Source of the DNA: UBA4810 sp002479215
GTDB taxonomy: Bacteria > Desulfobacterota > Syntrophia > Syntrophales > Smithellaceae
Reading direction: 5' to 3'
Assembly: GCA_049514435.1 (NCBI GenBank)
Contig: JBEKVB010000002.1
Span: 124,001 to 188,000, forward strand
Length of the DNA stretch: 64,000 nucleotides
Below are positions 15,550 to 22,958 of the stretch, one piece after another. The notes under the pieces were generated by a model. The model ran no database searches. It was not told the origin of the DNA and saw nothing but the letters and a program-made list of their open reading frames with translations. The position numbers were made by a program, and so were the translations under genes. Numbering within the stretch: position 1 is the stretch's first letter; every line of letters starts with the position of its first letter.

Positions 15550-17781
15550 ATGAATAAAAGACGTTTTGTTTATTCATCACCGATGATTCTTCTATTGATC
15601 GTTGCTGTTGCCGGCTGGCTTGCCACGGACTATCTCGGTAATAAAGCCCGGCAGGAAATCATCGGAGAAAGCCGAGCTTCAGTATTAACCCTGTCCACCT
15701 ATGTATCCTCAACATTCGCAAACGTCGAAGCGGCCGTTAAATCCCTGGCCGGTTCTCCCTGGATCGCTCCCGCACTAATATCCAAAAGGGATCAGGATAT
15801 TGAACATGCCAATAGCGCGTTAGACAGATACAATTCCGCTTTAAACGCTTCCGTGTCCTACCTGATGGATGCCGATGGCATGACTGTGGCATCCTCCAAC
15901 CGTAAAGATCCGGACAGCTTTGTAGGGCAATCCTATCGTTTTCGTCCTTATTTTCAGGAAGCGGCCAGAGGCCAACTAAGTCATTATTTTGCGCTGGGCA
16001 TTACTTCCGGAAAGAGGGGTTTCTATGCCAGCTACCCGGTTCAGAATCGTCTGAGTAAAGTGCTTGGCGTGGTCGCGATGAAAAAGGATCTTGACGATAT
16101 GGGGATCTTTTTCAGAAAATTCTCCTTTTGCTTTCTCATCAGCCCGGACGGCATTATTTTTCTGTCCAGCAAGCCGGCAATGGTTCTAAAAAGTTTCTGG
16201 CCGCTGAACAAAACAGCACAAGAAAAATTGATTGCTTCCCAGCAATTCGGCAATAAACTCTCTGAAGACGTTTTTTTAAAAAAGGAGATTGCCGATGGTA
16301 CGGAAGTTACTTTAGAAGGAAAGGATTATTTCGTCTCTAGAAAGGTGATTGACAGCGACGGATGGTCGATTGTGCTTCTGACCCCGACAGATCGAATCTG
16401 GATTTACAAATTGACCGGCATTCTAGCAACGATTTTCGTATGCTTTTTAATTATAGTCTTTGCAGGCATTCTCTATTTAACAGACCGATCCCAAGAGGCT
16501 ATTCGGCAGAGTGAAGAGGGCAAACGCTTGTTACTTCATGCAGCCGGAGAGGGCATATTAGGGGTCGATACCATGGGGCAGTTGACCTTCGTCAACCCCG
16601 CCGCCCTGCGCATGCTTGGGTTTGCCGAAGAAGAGATGTTAGGCCAAAGGGTGCACGTTCTCATCCACCATTCCCACAAGGACGGCTCCAACTACCCGAT
16701 GGAAGAGTGCCCCATGTATGCTTCCTACACTAAGGCTACCGAAAGCCGTGTGGAGGAGGTGCTCTGGCGCAAGGACGGCAGCAGTTTCCCCGTTGAATAT
16801 TCCAGCATGCCGATCAGCAGGGACGGCAAGGTCATGGGAGCGGTGGTGACCTTTAGGGACATCACTAAACGCAAGCAGGCGGAGGAGGCGCTGCACCGGA
16901 GCGAAGAGAAATACCGAACCATTATTGAAAATATCGAGGACGGCTATTTTGAGATAGACCTTACTGGTACGTTTACCTTTGTTAATGATGCGCAGTGCAG
17001 AATTGTCGGAACTCCCAGAGAGCAATTGCTCGGTAAGAACAACAGGGCCTATACAAGTGAAGAAGAAGCTAAAAGATTATATCAGATCTTCAGTGGAATC
17101 TACATAACAGGGGAACCAGTTAAGGGATTTGCTTTCGAATATAAGAAAAGAGACGGAACTATGGCGTTTACCGAATTGTCTGCATCTCTTATCAAGGATG
17201 CGGAAGGCAAACCCATCGGATTCCGAGGCATCTCGCGCGACATCACCGAGCGCAAGCACTTAGAGGAAAAGATCCAGCAGATGGCCTTCCATGATTCCCT
17301 GACGGGTCTTCCCAACCGAAAGCTCTTCTCCGATCGCTTGGGTATTGCCTTGGCCCAGGCCCAGAGGAATCAAAAAAAAGTAGGAATCGCGATGCTCGAC
17401 CTTGACAATTTTAAGGGCGTGAATGACACCCTGGGCCATGATGTCGGGGATATCCTTCTCCAAGCAGCGGCAGAGCGGCTAAGCGCAGCGCTGAGGAAGA
17501 GTGATACCGTTGCGCGCTTCGGTGGTGACGAGTTTGTGCTGATAATTCCTGACCTGAAGGCAAGAGAAGATGCGATCCAGGTTGCACAAAAGATCGTTGA
17601 CAGTTTTTGTAAGCCCTTCCTCATAGACACCCATCAACTCGTTGTGACAACGAGCATCGGCATCGCTGTCTATCCCCATGATGGAACAGATGAAGGTATG
17701 CTCCTGAAAAATGCTGATATCGCCATGTATCAAGCCAAGCAAGCGGGGCGAGCCCGATACCAGCTCTATAAAAAGGCCTGA
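15550..17781 (+). CDS. Diguanylate cyclase with Cache sensor and two PAS domains
   Basis: The start ATG at 15550 has GAGGG nine bases upstream; an in-frame TTG at 15544 is less likely. The 743-residue protein has an N-terminal helix (MILLLIVAVAGWLATDYLG), a periplasmic Cache-type ligand-binding domain of about 250 residues, a second helix (ILATIFVCFLIIVFAGILYL), two PAS domains and a C-terminal GGDEF domain. The active-site motif GGDEF is intact (ARFGGDEFVL), and an RxxD inhibitory site (RKSD) stands five residues before it. It should make c-di-GMP in response to an external signal, with product inhibition. No EAL domain. Direct repeats flank the gene. Confidence 0.92.
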   Translation: MNKRRFVYSSPMILLLIVAVAGWLATDYLGNKARQEIIGESRASVLTLSTYVSSTFANVEAAVKSLAGSPWIAPALISKRDQDIEHANSALDRYNSALNASVSYLMDADGMTVASSNRKDPDSFVGQSYRFRPYFQEAARGQLSHYFALGITSGKRGFYASYPVQNRLSKVLGVVAMKKDLDDMGIFFRKFSFCFLISPDGIIFLSSKPAMVLKSFWPLNKTAQEKLIASQQFGNKLSEDVFLKKEIADGTEVTLEGKDYFVSRKVIDSDGWSIVLLTPTDRIWIYKLTGILATIFVCFLIIVFAGILYLTDRSQEAIRQSEEGKRLLLHAAGEGILGVDTMGQLTFVNPAALRMLGFAEEEMLGQRVHVLIHHSHKDGSNYPMEECPMYASYTKATESRVEEVLWRKDGSSFPVEYSSMPISRDGKVMGAVVTFRDITKRKQAEEALHRSEEKYRTIIENIEDGYFEIDLTGTFTFVNDAQCRIVGTPREQLLGKNNRAYTSEEEAKRLYQIFSGIYITGEPVKGFAFEYKKRDGTMAFTELSASLIKDAEGKPIGFRGISRDITERKHLEEKIQQMAFHDSLTGLPNRKLFSDRLGIALAQAQRNQKKVGIAMLDLDNFKGVNDTLGHDVGDILLQAAAERLSAALRKSDTVARFGGDEFVLIIPDLKAREDAIQVAQKIVDSFCKPFLIDTHQLVVTTSIGIAVYPHDGTDEGMLLKNADIAMYQAKQAGRARYQLYKKA

Positions 17782-17818
17782 AGATGCGATACTAATCGCA
17801 TTGACCTATTCAAATGTT

Positions 17819-17850
17819 TTCAACTTGAAGGAACATGATTTTGAATGGTA
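17819..17850 (+). repeat. Direct repeat D, copy 2
   Basis: TTCAACTTGAAGGAACATGA followed by TTTTGAATGGTAA, paired with the copy at 15479-15510. In both copies one frame reads QL(K/E)GT then stop, so the repeat may be the tail of a lost coding sequence. Confidence 0.5.
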
Positions 17851-17989
17851 ATATCACTTCAATTCTGACCTGAAAGTTGAGGATAAGTAGGTAAAATAGA
17901 GCCGAACTCACCAGAAATAAATGCTCCACCTGCGGCACTGTATTTGGAAGGAATTTTTTAAAACAAGCGATGCGCAAAGGAGGGAAATT

Positions 17990-18496
17990 ATGGCTCAGAC
18001 AGAAGTGAAGAAATTTGACAGTGGCGACCTTTTCCCAAAGATGGAATTCAAGCTTACCGACGGCACAGCGTTGACCCTGCCCGAGAAGGACGGCAAAACC
18101 TGGTGTGTCTTGCTGATTTACCGGGGACGCTGGTGACCATTCTGCCATCAGCAGTTAGCTGATTTTCAGGGACGTCTTAACGAATTCAGTGAAAAAGGCA
18201 TCAAAATTATCGGAGCCTCGGTGGATAAACTGGAAGATGCCCAAAAGATGGTTGAACGCCGTAAACTGACCTTCCCGTTGGCATACGGCATGGATGCAAA
18301 AGAATTTGCCGGTATGACCGGGGCCTTCTACGATGATAAGAAATTGTTCCTCCATGCAACCGGCTTCATTATCAAACCGGGTGGCACCATCGAAGGCGCC
18401 GTTTACAGTACGGGACCGATCGGCCGTTTAGTGGCAACAGACACGTTAATGCTAATCGATTATCTCAAGTCATTGGCGTCACAAAACAAATCGTAA
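17990..18496 (+). CDS. Peroxiredoxin-like (AhpC/TSA) selenoprotein with in-frame UGA at residue 49
   Basis: From an ATG with a strong AAAGGAGGG site, the frame reads straight to a TAA at 18494-18496, apart from one TGA at 18134-18136. With that TGA read as selenocysteine the product has 168 residues and carries YRGRWUPFC, matching the RGxWCPxC active site of peroxiredoxin-like AhpC/TSA proteins, with U49 in place of the first cysteine and C52 kept (UxxC). Family features continue on both sides (LIYRG; GASVDKLEDAQKM; FPLAYGMD; ATGFIIKPGG). A hairpin suitable as a bacterial SECIS lies just after the UGA, and selA is in this window. Expected role: thiol/selenol-dependent peroxide reduction or redox exchange. 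A gene finder that treats TGA only as stop would split this gene into two fragments. Confidence 0.88.
18142..18169 (+). promoter_or_regulatory. Candidate bacterial SECIS element
   Basis: The apical stem ATCAGC (18147-18152) pairs perfectly with GCTGAT (18158-18163) around the five-base loop AGTTA, which has a G at its second position. A lower stem CTG/CAG (18142-18144 with 18167-18169) is separated by a small internal loop. The apical loop begins 17 bases after the UGA, inside the 16-37 base spacing known for bacterial SECIS hairpins that bind SelB. Confidence 0.75.
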
Positions 18497-18557
18497 TGGA
18501 TTGGCGCATTGGTCATCAGGTGATTTGATTATGTGGTTTTGTTGTTAAGGAGAAAAT

Positions 18558-19343
18558 ATGAGTTCATTGGTAGAAATAAAGAAACATGGAATTTTCACTG
18601 AGGTAACCTTAAGCCGACTGGAAGCTTATAATGCTTTCAATCTGGAAATGATTACCCAGTTAGCAATTACGCTTATAAAATTAGCAACAGATGATTCTGT
18701 AAGAGGCATTATAATTACCGGTAAGGGAAAAGCGTTTTGCGCCGGAGGAGATCTAAAGTGGGCTGTGGAGTTTGCTGAAAAAAAAGGGGCATCTTTCCAC
18801 ACACTCGCCTCACAACTACATTTGGCTATTGTGGAAATCAGAAGAATGAAGAAACCGGTCATTGCCGCAATCAACGGGATAGCCGCGGGAGCAGGTTTCT
18901 CCTTAGCTTTAGCCTGTGATTTCCGGATAATAGAAAAATCAGCAATTTTAAGACAGGCGTATACTTCCAACGGATTATGTATTGACGGTGGTGGTACCTT
19001 TATATTGCCAAGAATTGTAGGTCTTGCCCGTTCTTTAGAAATTGCTGCCTTCGATAATCCGATTTCTGCACATCAGGCATTAGAGTGGGGCTTGGTAACC
19101 AAAGTTGTTGATGACGGAAAGGCATTGGAAGAATCAATTAATATGCTGAACATACTGGCAAAAGGATCACTCCACTCTTTTGGCTGGTCTAAAAAATTAC
19201 TTACTGATTCTTTTAATAATTCATTTGAATCACATTTAGAATTGGAAAGAGAAGGCCTCTCTGACTGCGCAAATCATTCTGACGGGCAAGAAGGTCTTAA
19301 TGCATTTGTTGAAAAACGTAAACCGAAATTCAGCGAAAAATAG
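18558..19343 (+). CDS. Enoyl-CoA hydratase/isomerase family protein
   Basis: A 261-residue crotonase-fold protein. The first oxyanion-hole loop is KAFCAGGDLKW, the second is INGIAAGAGFSLALACDFRI. LPRIVGLARSLEIAAFD and ALEWGLVTKVVDD follow in the usual order. At the second catalytic position the sequence is SNGLCIDGGGTF: the acidic residue common in hydratases is replaced by a DGGG stretch, so isomerase or another crotonase activity is possible. It has a good ribosome-binding site (AAGGAG) and stands 61 bases after the selenoprotein gene. Likely in beta-oxidation or a related CoA pathway. Confidence 0.85.
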   Translation: MSSLVEIKKHGIFTEVTLSRLEAYNAFNLEMITQLAITLIKLATDDSVRGIIITGKGKAFCAGGDLKWAVEFAEKKGASFHTLASQLHLAIVEIRRMKKPVIAAINGIAAGAGFSLALACDFRIIEKSAILRQAYTSNGLCIDGGGTFILPRIVGLARSLEIAAFDNPISAHQALEWGLVTKVVDDGKALEESINMLNILAKGSLHSFGWSKKLLTDSFNNSFESHLELEREGLSDCANHSDGQEGLNAFVEKRKPKFSEK

Positions 19344-19518
19344 AGACTTAATCGTGAAATATCCCTTGGATTTTTCTGTTGAACATCCGGAATTTATGAT
19401 ACGTGTGACCTTCAGGTTATTGGGTCATTGTAAATTGAATTTCTAGCTTAGTGAACATTTAAAACTTTCCCAAATAGATTATACAACACTGATTTCTTAA
19501 AACAAAAGGATCAATGCC

Positions 19519-20613
19519 ATGCCTAGACACGATCTTCATTTAAAGCCTTTTGACGAAAGCACACAAGACAAGCTGGAACTATATAGAGAATATTTACGTG
19601 AGTGGCTTCCTGTTTTCATCCCTGCATCATATATAGATAGATTGCAGATTTTTGATTTTTTTGCCGGTCCAGGTATCGATATTAATGGTAATTCAGGGAG
19701 CCCACTTATTACCTGTGATGAAATTTGCAAGGCTTTGCATCAAAACAACAACCTGAAAGTAAAAATCATAGTTTATTTTAATGAATATGATTCTGATAAA
19801 TTTAAGTCTTTATCTAAGTGTATTGAAGAGCAAAGGGCTTCTTTGCAACAAGTTGAATTTATATCGAGTCAGAAGGATTTTCATCATGCATTCGACAAAT
19901 GGAAACCCCTTATGAATACCAAAACCGCAAACCTTTTATTTTTGGATCAAAGCGGTGTACAACAAATCACACAATCTATCTTTCAAAACATTGTTCGACT
20001 GCCCATGACTGACTTTATATTTTTTATTTCATCCGCCATAATTAATAGGTTTAAAGATCAACCTGAAATTAGAAAGTATGTACCTGCTAACGACGATGAT
20101 CTTTCAAGTATGAATGGAACCAATGTGCATCGCATTTTAGCTAATGCTTATCGACGTTGGATACCGGAAGGTTTGCAATATTTCTTAGGCTCATTTTCAA
20201 TTAAGAAGGGTGCAAATGTATATGGCCTCGTTTTTGGTTCCAGTCACCCCCTTGGCATAGATAAATTTCTGCAAGTTGCATGGCGTCGTGGCGGAGATGC
20301 AAATTTTGATATCGATAAAGATGGTATTGATCCTGTACAACCATCGCTATTCTCAGAATTTGACAAACCTACTAAGATTGCATTTTTTGAAAAAGAACTT
20401 GAAAAGCAGTTGCTTGAAAATCATTTAAAAACAAACAAAGATATTTATCTTTTTGTATTACAAAATGGTATACTTCCAGCACATGCAAGGGATGCTTTGA
20501 GCACATTAGTCAAAACCAATAAGTTGCCAAAGCAAAAGTTCCATATTTCATATGATGCATGGCGAAAGCTAGACGCAGAAACAATTGAACTTTTCAATGG
20601 AGATAACAAATGA
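19519..20613 (+). CDS. tcmP: Three-Cys-motif partner protein TcmP
   Basis: A 364-residue protein with the N terminus typical of the TcmP family: DLHLKPFDESTQDKLELYREYLREWLP, then IFDFFAGPGID, which resembles a Rossmann-type nucleotide or SAM-binding loop, and later NLLFLDQSGV. The family is named for co-occurrence with a radical SAM-like protein bearing a three-cysteine motif, exactly the gene that follows here with a four-base overlap (ATGA). The biochemical role is unknown. The pair has a patchy phylogenetic distribution and often sits in accessory DNA. AAAAGGA precedes the ATG. Confidence 0.82.
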   Translation: MPRHDLHLKPFDESTQDKLELYREYLREWLPVFIPASYIDRLQIFDFFAGPGIDINGNSGSPLITCDEICKALHQNNNLKVKIIVYFNEYDSDKFKSLSKCIEEQRASLQQVEFISSQKDFHHAFDKWKPLMNTKTANLLFLDQSGVQQITQSIFQNIVRLPMTDFIFFISSAIINRFKDQPEIRKYVPANDDDLSSMNGTNVHRILANAYRRWIPEGLQYFLGSFSIKKGANVYGLVFGSSHPLGIDKFLQVAWRRGGDANFDIDKDGIDPVQPSLFSEFDKPTKIAFFEKELEKQLLENHLKTNKDIYLFVLQNGILPAHARDALSTLVKTNKLPKQKFHISYDAWRKLDAETIELFNGDNK

Positions 20614-21344
20614 ACGTCGTCTACGAACCCAAAGGTCGCGCAAGGGAATACTCCGAACTGGCGTGCAATCTTTATCGTGGATGCACCCATGGATGCCGGT
20701 ATTGCTATGCGCCCGCTTGTATGCGTACGACCGGTGAAAAATGGCACGCAAAAGCTGAGCCAAGACAAAGAGTCGTTGAACTTTTTGAAAAAGACGCATG
20801 GAAATTACGAGGCGATTCGAGGCGCATTCTATTTTGTTTTCTAAGTGACCCTTATCAACCACTTGAACGTAAAAAGCGCTTAACTAGACAAACCTTAGAG
20901 ATTGTTCATAAGTATGGTTTGAGAAGTCAAATACTGACAAAAGGCTGTGCTGATCTAATTCAAGATGACATTGAAATAATGAAGAAGGCCGATACTCACC
21001 TTGGTATCACACTTAGTTTCATAAATGATGATAAGCGGCGACAATGGGAACCTAATGCCTCATCAGTAAATGATCGACTGGAAATTCTCAAAAATGCACA
21101 TAAAGCTGGCATTTTTACTTGGGTTAGCCTTGAGCCAGTCATTGATCCGGTTCAAGCACTTGCTGTGATTAGAAAGGCTCACAAGTATGTGAGATTCTGG
21201 AAAGTAGGAAAATTAAACCACATGAAAGAATATGAAAAAACAGTGAACTGGCGTAAATTCCTTTATGATGCGGAAACGCTTTTAACTAAATACGGCGCAA
21301 AATACTATATCAAAAATGACTTACGCGCCTTTGCCATTAATTAA
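20610..21344 (+). CDS. Radical SAM-like three-Cys-motif protein (DUF5131/SPL-like), partner of TcmP
   Basis: A 244-residue protein starting with the SPL-like pattern YEPKGRAREYSELACNLYRGC and then CTHGCRYC, a CX3CX2C radical SAM cluster motif, followed by YAPACMR. Later segments (FCFLSDPYQPLE; ILTKG; GITLSF; WVSLEPVIDP; WKVGKLNH) follow the order seen in phage Gp37/Gp68-like (DUF5131) and spore photoproduct lyase-like proteins. It is shorter than SPL. The overlap with tcmP argues that both act together. Substrate unknown; nucleic acid or protein modification are guesses. Confidence 0.82.
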   Translation: MNVVYEPKGRAREYSELACNLYRGCTHGCRYCYAPACMRTTGEKWHAKAEPRQRVVELFEKDAWKLRGDSRRILFCFLSDPYQPLERKKRLTRQTLEIVHKYGLRSQILTKGCADLIQDDIEIMKKADTHLGITLSFINDDKRRQWEPNASSVNDRLEILKNAHKAGIFTWVSLEPVIDPVQALAVIRKAHKYVRFWKVGKLNHMKEYEKTVNWRKFLYDAETLLTKYGAKYYIKNDLRAFAIN

Positions 21345-21349
21345 TTTCT

Positions 21350-21376
21350 GCCCACGCGGAATTTTTCCACCGGGCC
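21350..21376 (+). terminator. Hairpin after the TcmP/radical SAM pair
   Basis: GCCCACGCGGAATTTTTCCA is followed by CCGGGC, giving outer GCCC/GGGC and inner GGAA/TTCC pairing six bases after the radical SAM gene stop. No long T run follows, so termination efficiency is uncertain. A similar hairpin follows dapA. Confidence 0.45.
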
Positions 21377-21450
21377 TTTAGGAAATAATTTGACAGAATA
21401 AGTAATTTGTGTTTTCTTTAAGTCAAACAAGTTCGAACAGGAAAATTAAT

Positions 21451-21587
21451 CACGGGTATGAACCCCAGGGCAAGCCCTGGACCATAATTCCGCCTCACGT
21501 GGCGGGGTATCATACCCTCCGCTTACAACGCGGGATTGTTCGACTTGCAAATTTCAATGCACTTCGTTTTTGAAATTGGAGTCTCAC
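21451..21587 (+). repeat. Two-hairpin palindromic repeat, copy 1 (left arm of composite element)
   Basis: Starts CACGGGTATGAACCCC and ends GAAATTGGAGTCTCAC. Between them lie TACCCTCCGCTT and CGCGGGATTGTTCGACTTGC. It is homologous to 60293-60417 in the same orientation and to 21740-21863 in inverse orientation. It is the most diverged of the three copies and contains an extra inner palindrome (CCAGGGCAAGCCCTGG). Confidence 0.8.
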
Positions 21588-21739
21588 AATGAACGTCCTC
21601 TCAGTAGCTAGAAGAAACATGGGTAAAAAGCAAGGAGTCAAACAAATGGGGCTACCCATTGTTTTGAGGACGTGTATGCGTTAATGCCTATAAAATATAC
21701 CTTCCTTGAAGCCATGGGTAAGCCCCATGGCTTTTTTTT
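21588..21739 (+). ncRNA. Candidate structured RNA with intrinsic terminator inside the composite repeat
   Basis: The 152-base core between the inverted repeat arms can fold into an outer stem ACGTCCTC (21593-21600) with GAGGACGT (21666-21673), an inner stem ATGGGTA with TACCCAT, and a terminator hairpin AGCCATGGG (21710-21718)/CCCATGGCT (21724-21732) followed by eight T. The segment ATGGGGCTACCCAT (21646-21659) is also nearly complementary to the terminator hairpin, so alternative structures are possible. No promoter was identified. A short frame of 21 codons (MGKKQG...) lies within, but may be accidental. Confidence 0.4.
21710..21739 (+). terminator. Rho-independent terminator upstream of dapA
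   Basis: A nine-base-pair perfect stem AGCCATGGG/CCCATGGCT with the loop TAAGC is followed directly by a run of eight T. It is the strongest terminator-like structure between the radical SAM gene and dapA. Confidence 0.75.
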
Positions 21740-21863
21740 GTGAAACTCCAATTCCGAAAGCGCAGCGCATAACCTAAAGGTCACATGTCGGAATTGGCTA
21801 GTTGAACAATCCCGCAAAGCGGAGGGTATGAACCCCAAGCTCGGATTGGGGTTCATACCCGTG
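21740..21863 (-). repeat. Two-hairpin palindromic repeat, copy 2 (right arm, inverted)
   Basis: Reading on the minus strand it begins CACGGGTATGAACCCCAATC and ends CGGAATTGGAGTTTCAC, and matches 60293-60417 along nearly its whole length. It contains two internal palindromes: GGGTATGAACCCC/GGGGTTCATACCC and CCAATTCCGA/TCGGAATTGG. Confidence 0.85.
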
Positions 21864-21923
21864 ATATTCGAAACAACCTTACAAAAAACTATAACCGTGT
21901 AATTAAAACAGAAAGGAGAACAT

Positions 21924-22829
21924 ATGCAGACAACATCTTGGGCTGGATGCCATATACCCCTAATTACACCCTTTAAAGACGACCTGTCGGTCGACGAGGC
22001 AGGACTGCGTAAACTTGTCAATTATTATATCGAAGAAGTGGGATGCGATGGCATTGTCCCCTGCGGAACGACCGGAGAATCCCCCACTCTAGATCACCAG
22101 GAACACGCCAGAGTAATCGAGGTTGTGATTAAGGAAGCCAGAGGGCGCGTGCCGGTGATGGCCGGAACCGGTTCCAACAGCACCAAAGAAGCTATAGAGA
22201 TGACCAAGCATGCCGAGGGCAGCGGAGCCTCCGCAAGCCTGCAGGTATGCCCCTATTACAACAGACCCACGCAGGATGGGCTGTTAAAGCATTTCGAAGT
22301 AATAGCAACGTCCACAAAGCTCCCGCTTTTTATCTATAATATTCCATCAAGGTCGGCGCGGCTAATTGAAGCAAAAACAATGATCGCGCTTTCCCAGATA
22401 GACAATATCATTGGGATGAAAGATGCCTGTGGCGATATGATGATTACGATGGATATTATGCGAGCCACGCGAGTGAGCAAAAAGAAATTCTATATCCTCT
22501 CCGGAGAAGACGCGCTGACGTTTCCGATGCTGACTCTGGGCGGAGATGGAGGAATCTTAGCGGTAGCTCATGTTATTGGCAAGGAATATCGGGAAATGAT
22601 AAAATTGTTCCGTGCGGGAAAAATCAATGAGGCGCGGGAGATTCATTTCCAGACGCTACCGGTTGTGAAGGCATTGTTTATTGAGACCAATCCGGTTCCG
22701 GTCAAAGAAGCCCTGACGATGATGGGGCTCCCAGCCGGAAAGCTTCGTCTGCCGCTGGTTCCCCTCCGGCCGGAGAATCGCCAAATTTTGCGTGATACCC
22801 TGATCCAGTTCGGAATTTTAAAGGGCTAA
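21924..22829 (+). CDS. dapA: 4-hydroxy-tetrahydrodipicolinate synthase
   Basis: A 301-residue aldolase-class enzyme that condenses pyruvate with aspartate semialdehyde in lysine and diaminopimelate synthesis. Typical motifs are PLITPF near the N terminus, VPCGTTGESPTL (the GTTGE loop), YYNRPTQDGLLKHF, YNIPSR with the catalytic tyrosine region, and GMKDACGD with the Schiff-base lysine. The length is normal. The ribosome-binding site is AAAGGAG. The remainder of the dap pathway is not in this window. No lysine riboswitch is visible in the leader. Confidence 0.95.
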   Translation: MQTTSWAGCHIPLITPFKDDLSVDEAGLRKLVNYYIEEVGCDGIVPCGTTGESPTLDHQEHARVIEVVIKEARGRVPVMAGTGSNSTKEAIEMTKHAEGSGASASLQVCPYYNRPTQDGLLKHFEVIATSTKLPLFIYNIPSRSARLIEAKTMIALSQIDNIIGMKDACGDMMITMDIMRATRVSKKKFYILSGEDALTFPMLTLGGDGGILAVAHVIGKEYREMIKLFRAGKINEAREIHFQTLPVVKALFIETNPVPVKEALTMMGLPAGKLRLPLVPLRPENRQILRDTLIQFGILKG

Positions 22830-22847
22830 CAGGGATCGAGATAATAC

Positions 22848-22886
22848 AAAGAAGCTCGATGGAATTTTTCCACCGGGCTTCTGTTT
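22848..22886 (+). terminator. Terminator after dapA
   Basis: GAAGCTCGATGGAA pairs with TTCCACCGGGCTTC through GAAGC/GCTTC and TGGAA/TTCCA, and is followed by TGTTTT. It resembles the hairpin at 21350-21376. Confidence 0.6.
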
Positions 22887-22958
22887 TAATATGACGTACT
22901 CTTTGACACGAAAGATATTAGATGATATTCAAAAAAATACCGTGAATAAGGAGAACCT

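Noticed and set aside
17810..18148. A 112-codon minus-strand frame over the selenoprotein gene.
   Set aside because: It is antisense to a recognisable peroxiredoxin-like sequence and has no domain of its own.
21864..21923. A lysine riboswitch before dapA.
   Set aside because: The leader is short and contains none of the conserved lysine riboswitch segments that I could recognise.
21638..22021. A 127-codon minus-strand frame between the radical SAM gene and dapA.
   Set aside because: It crosses the inverted repeat, the terminator and the start of dapA, and has no recognisable domain.
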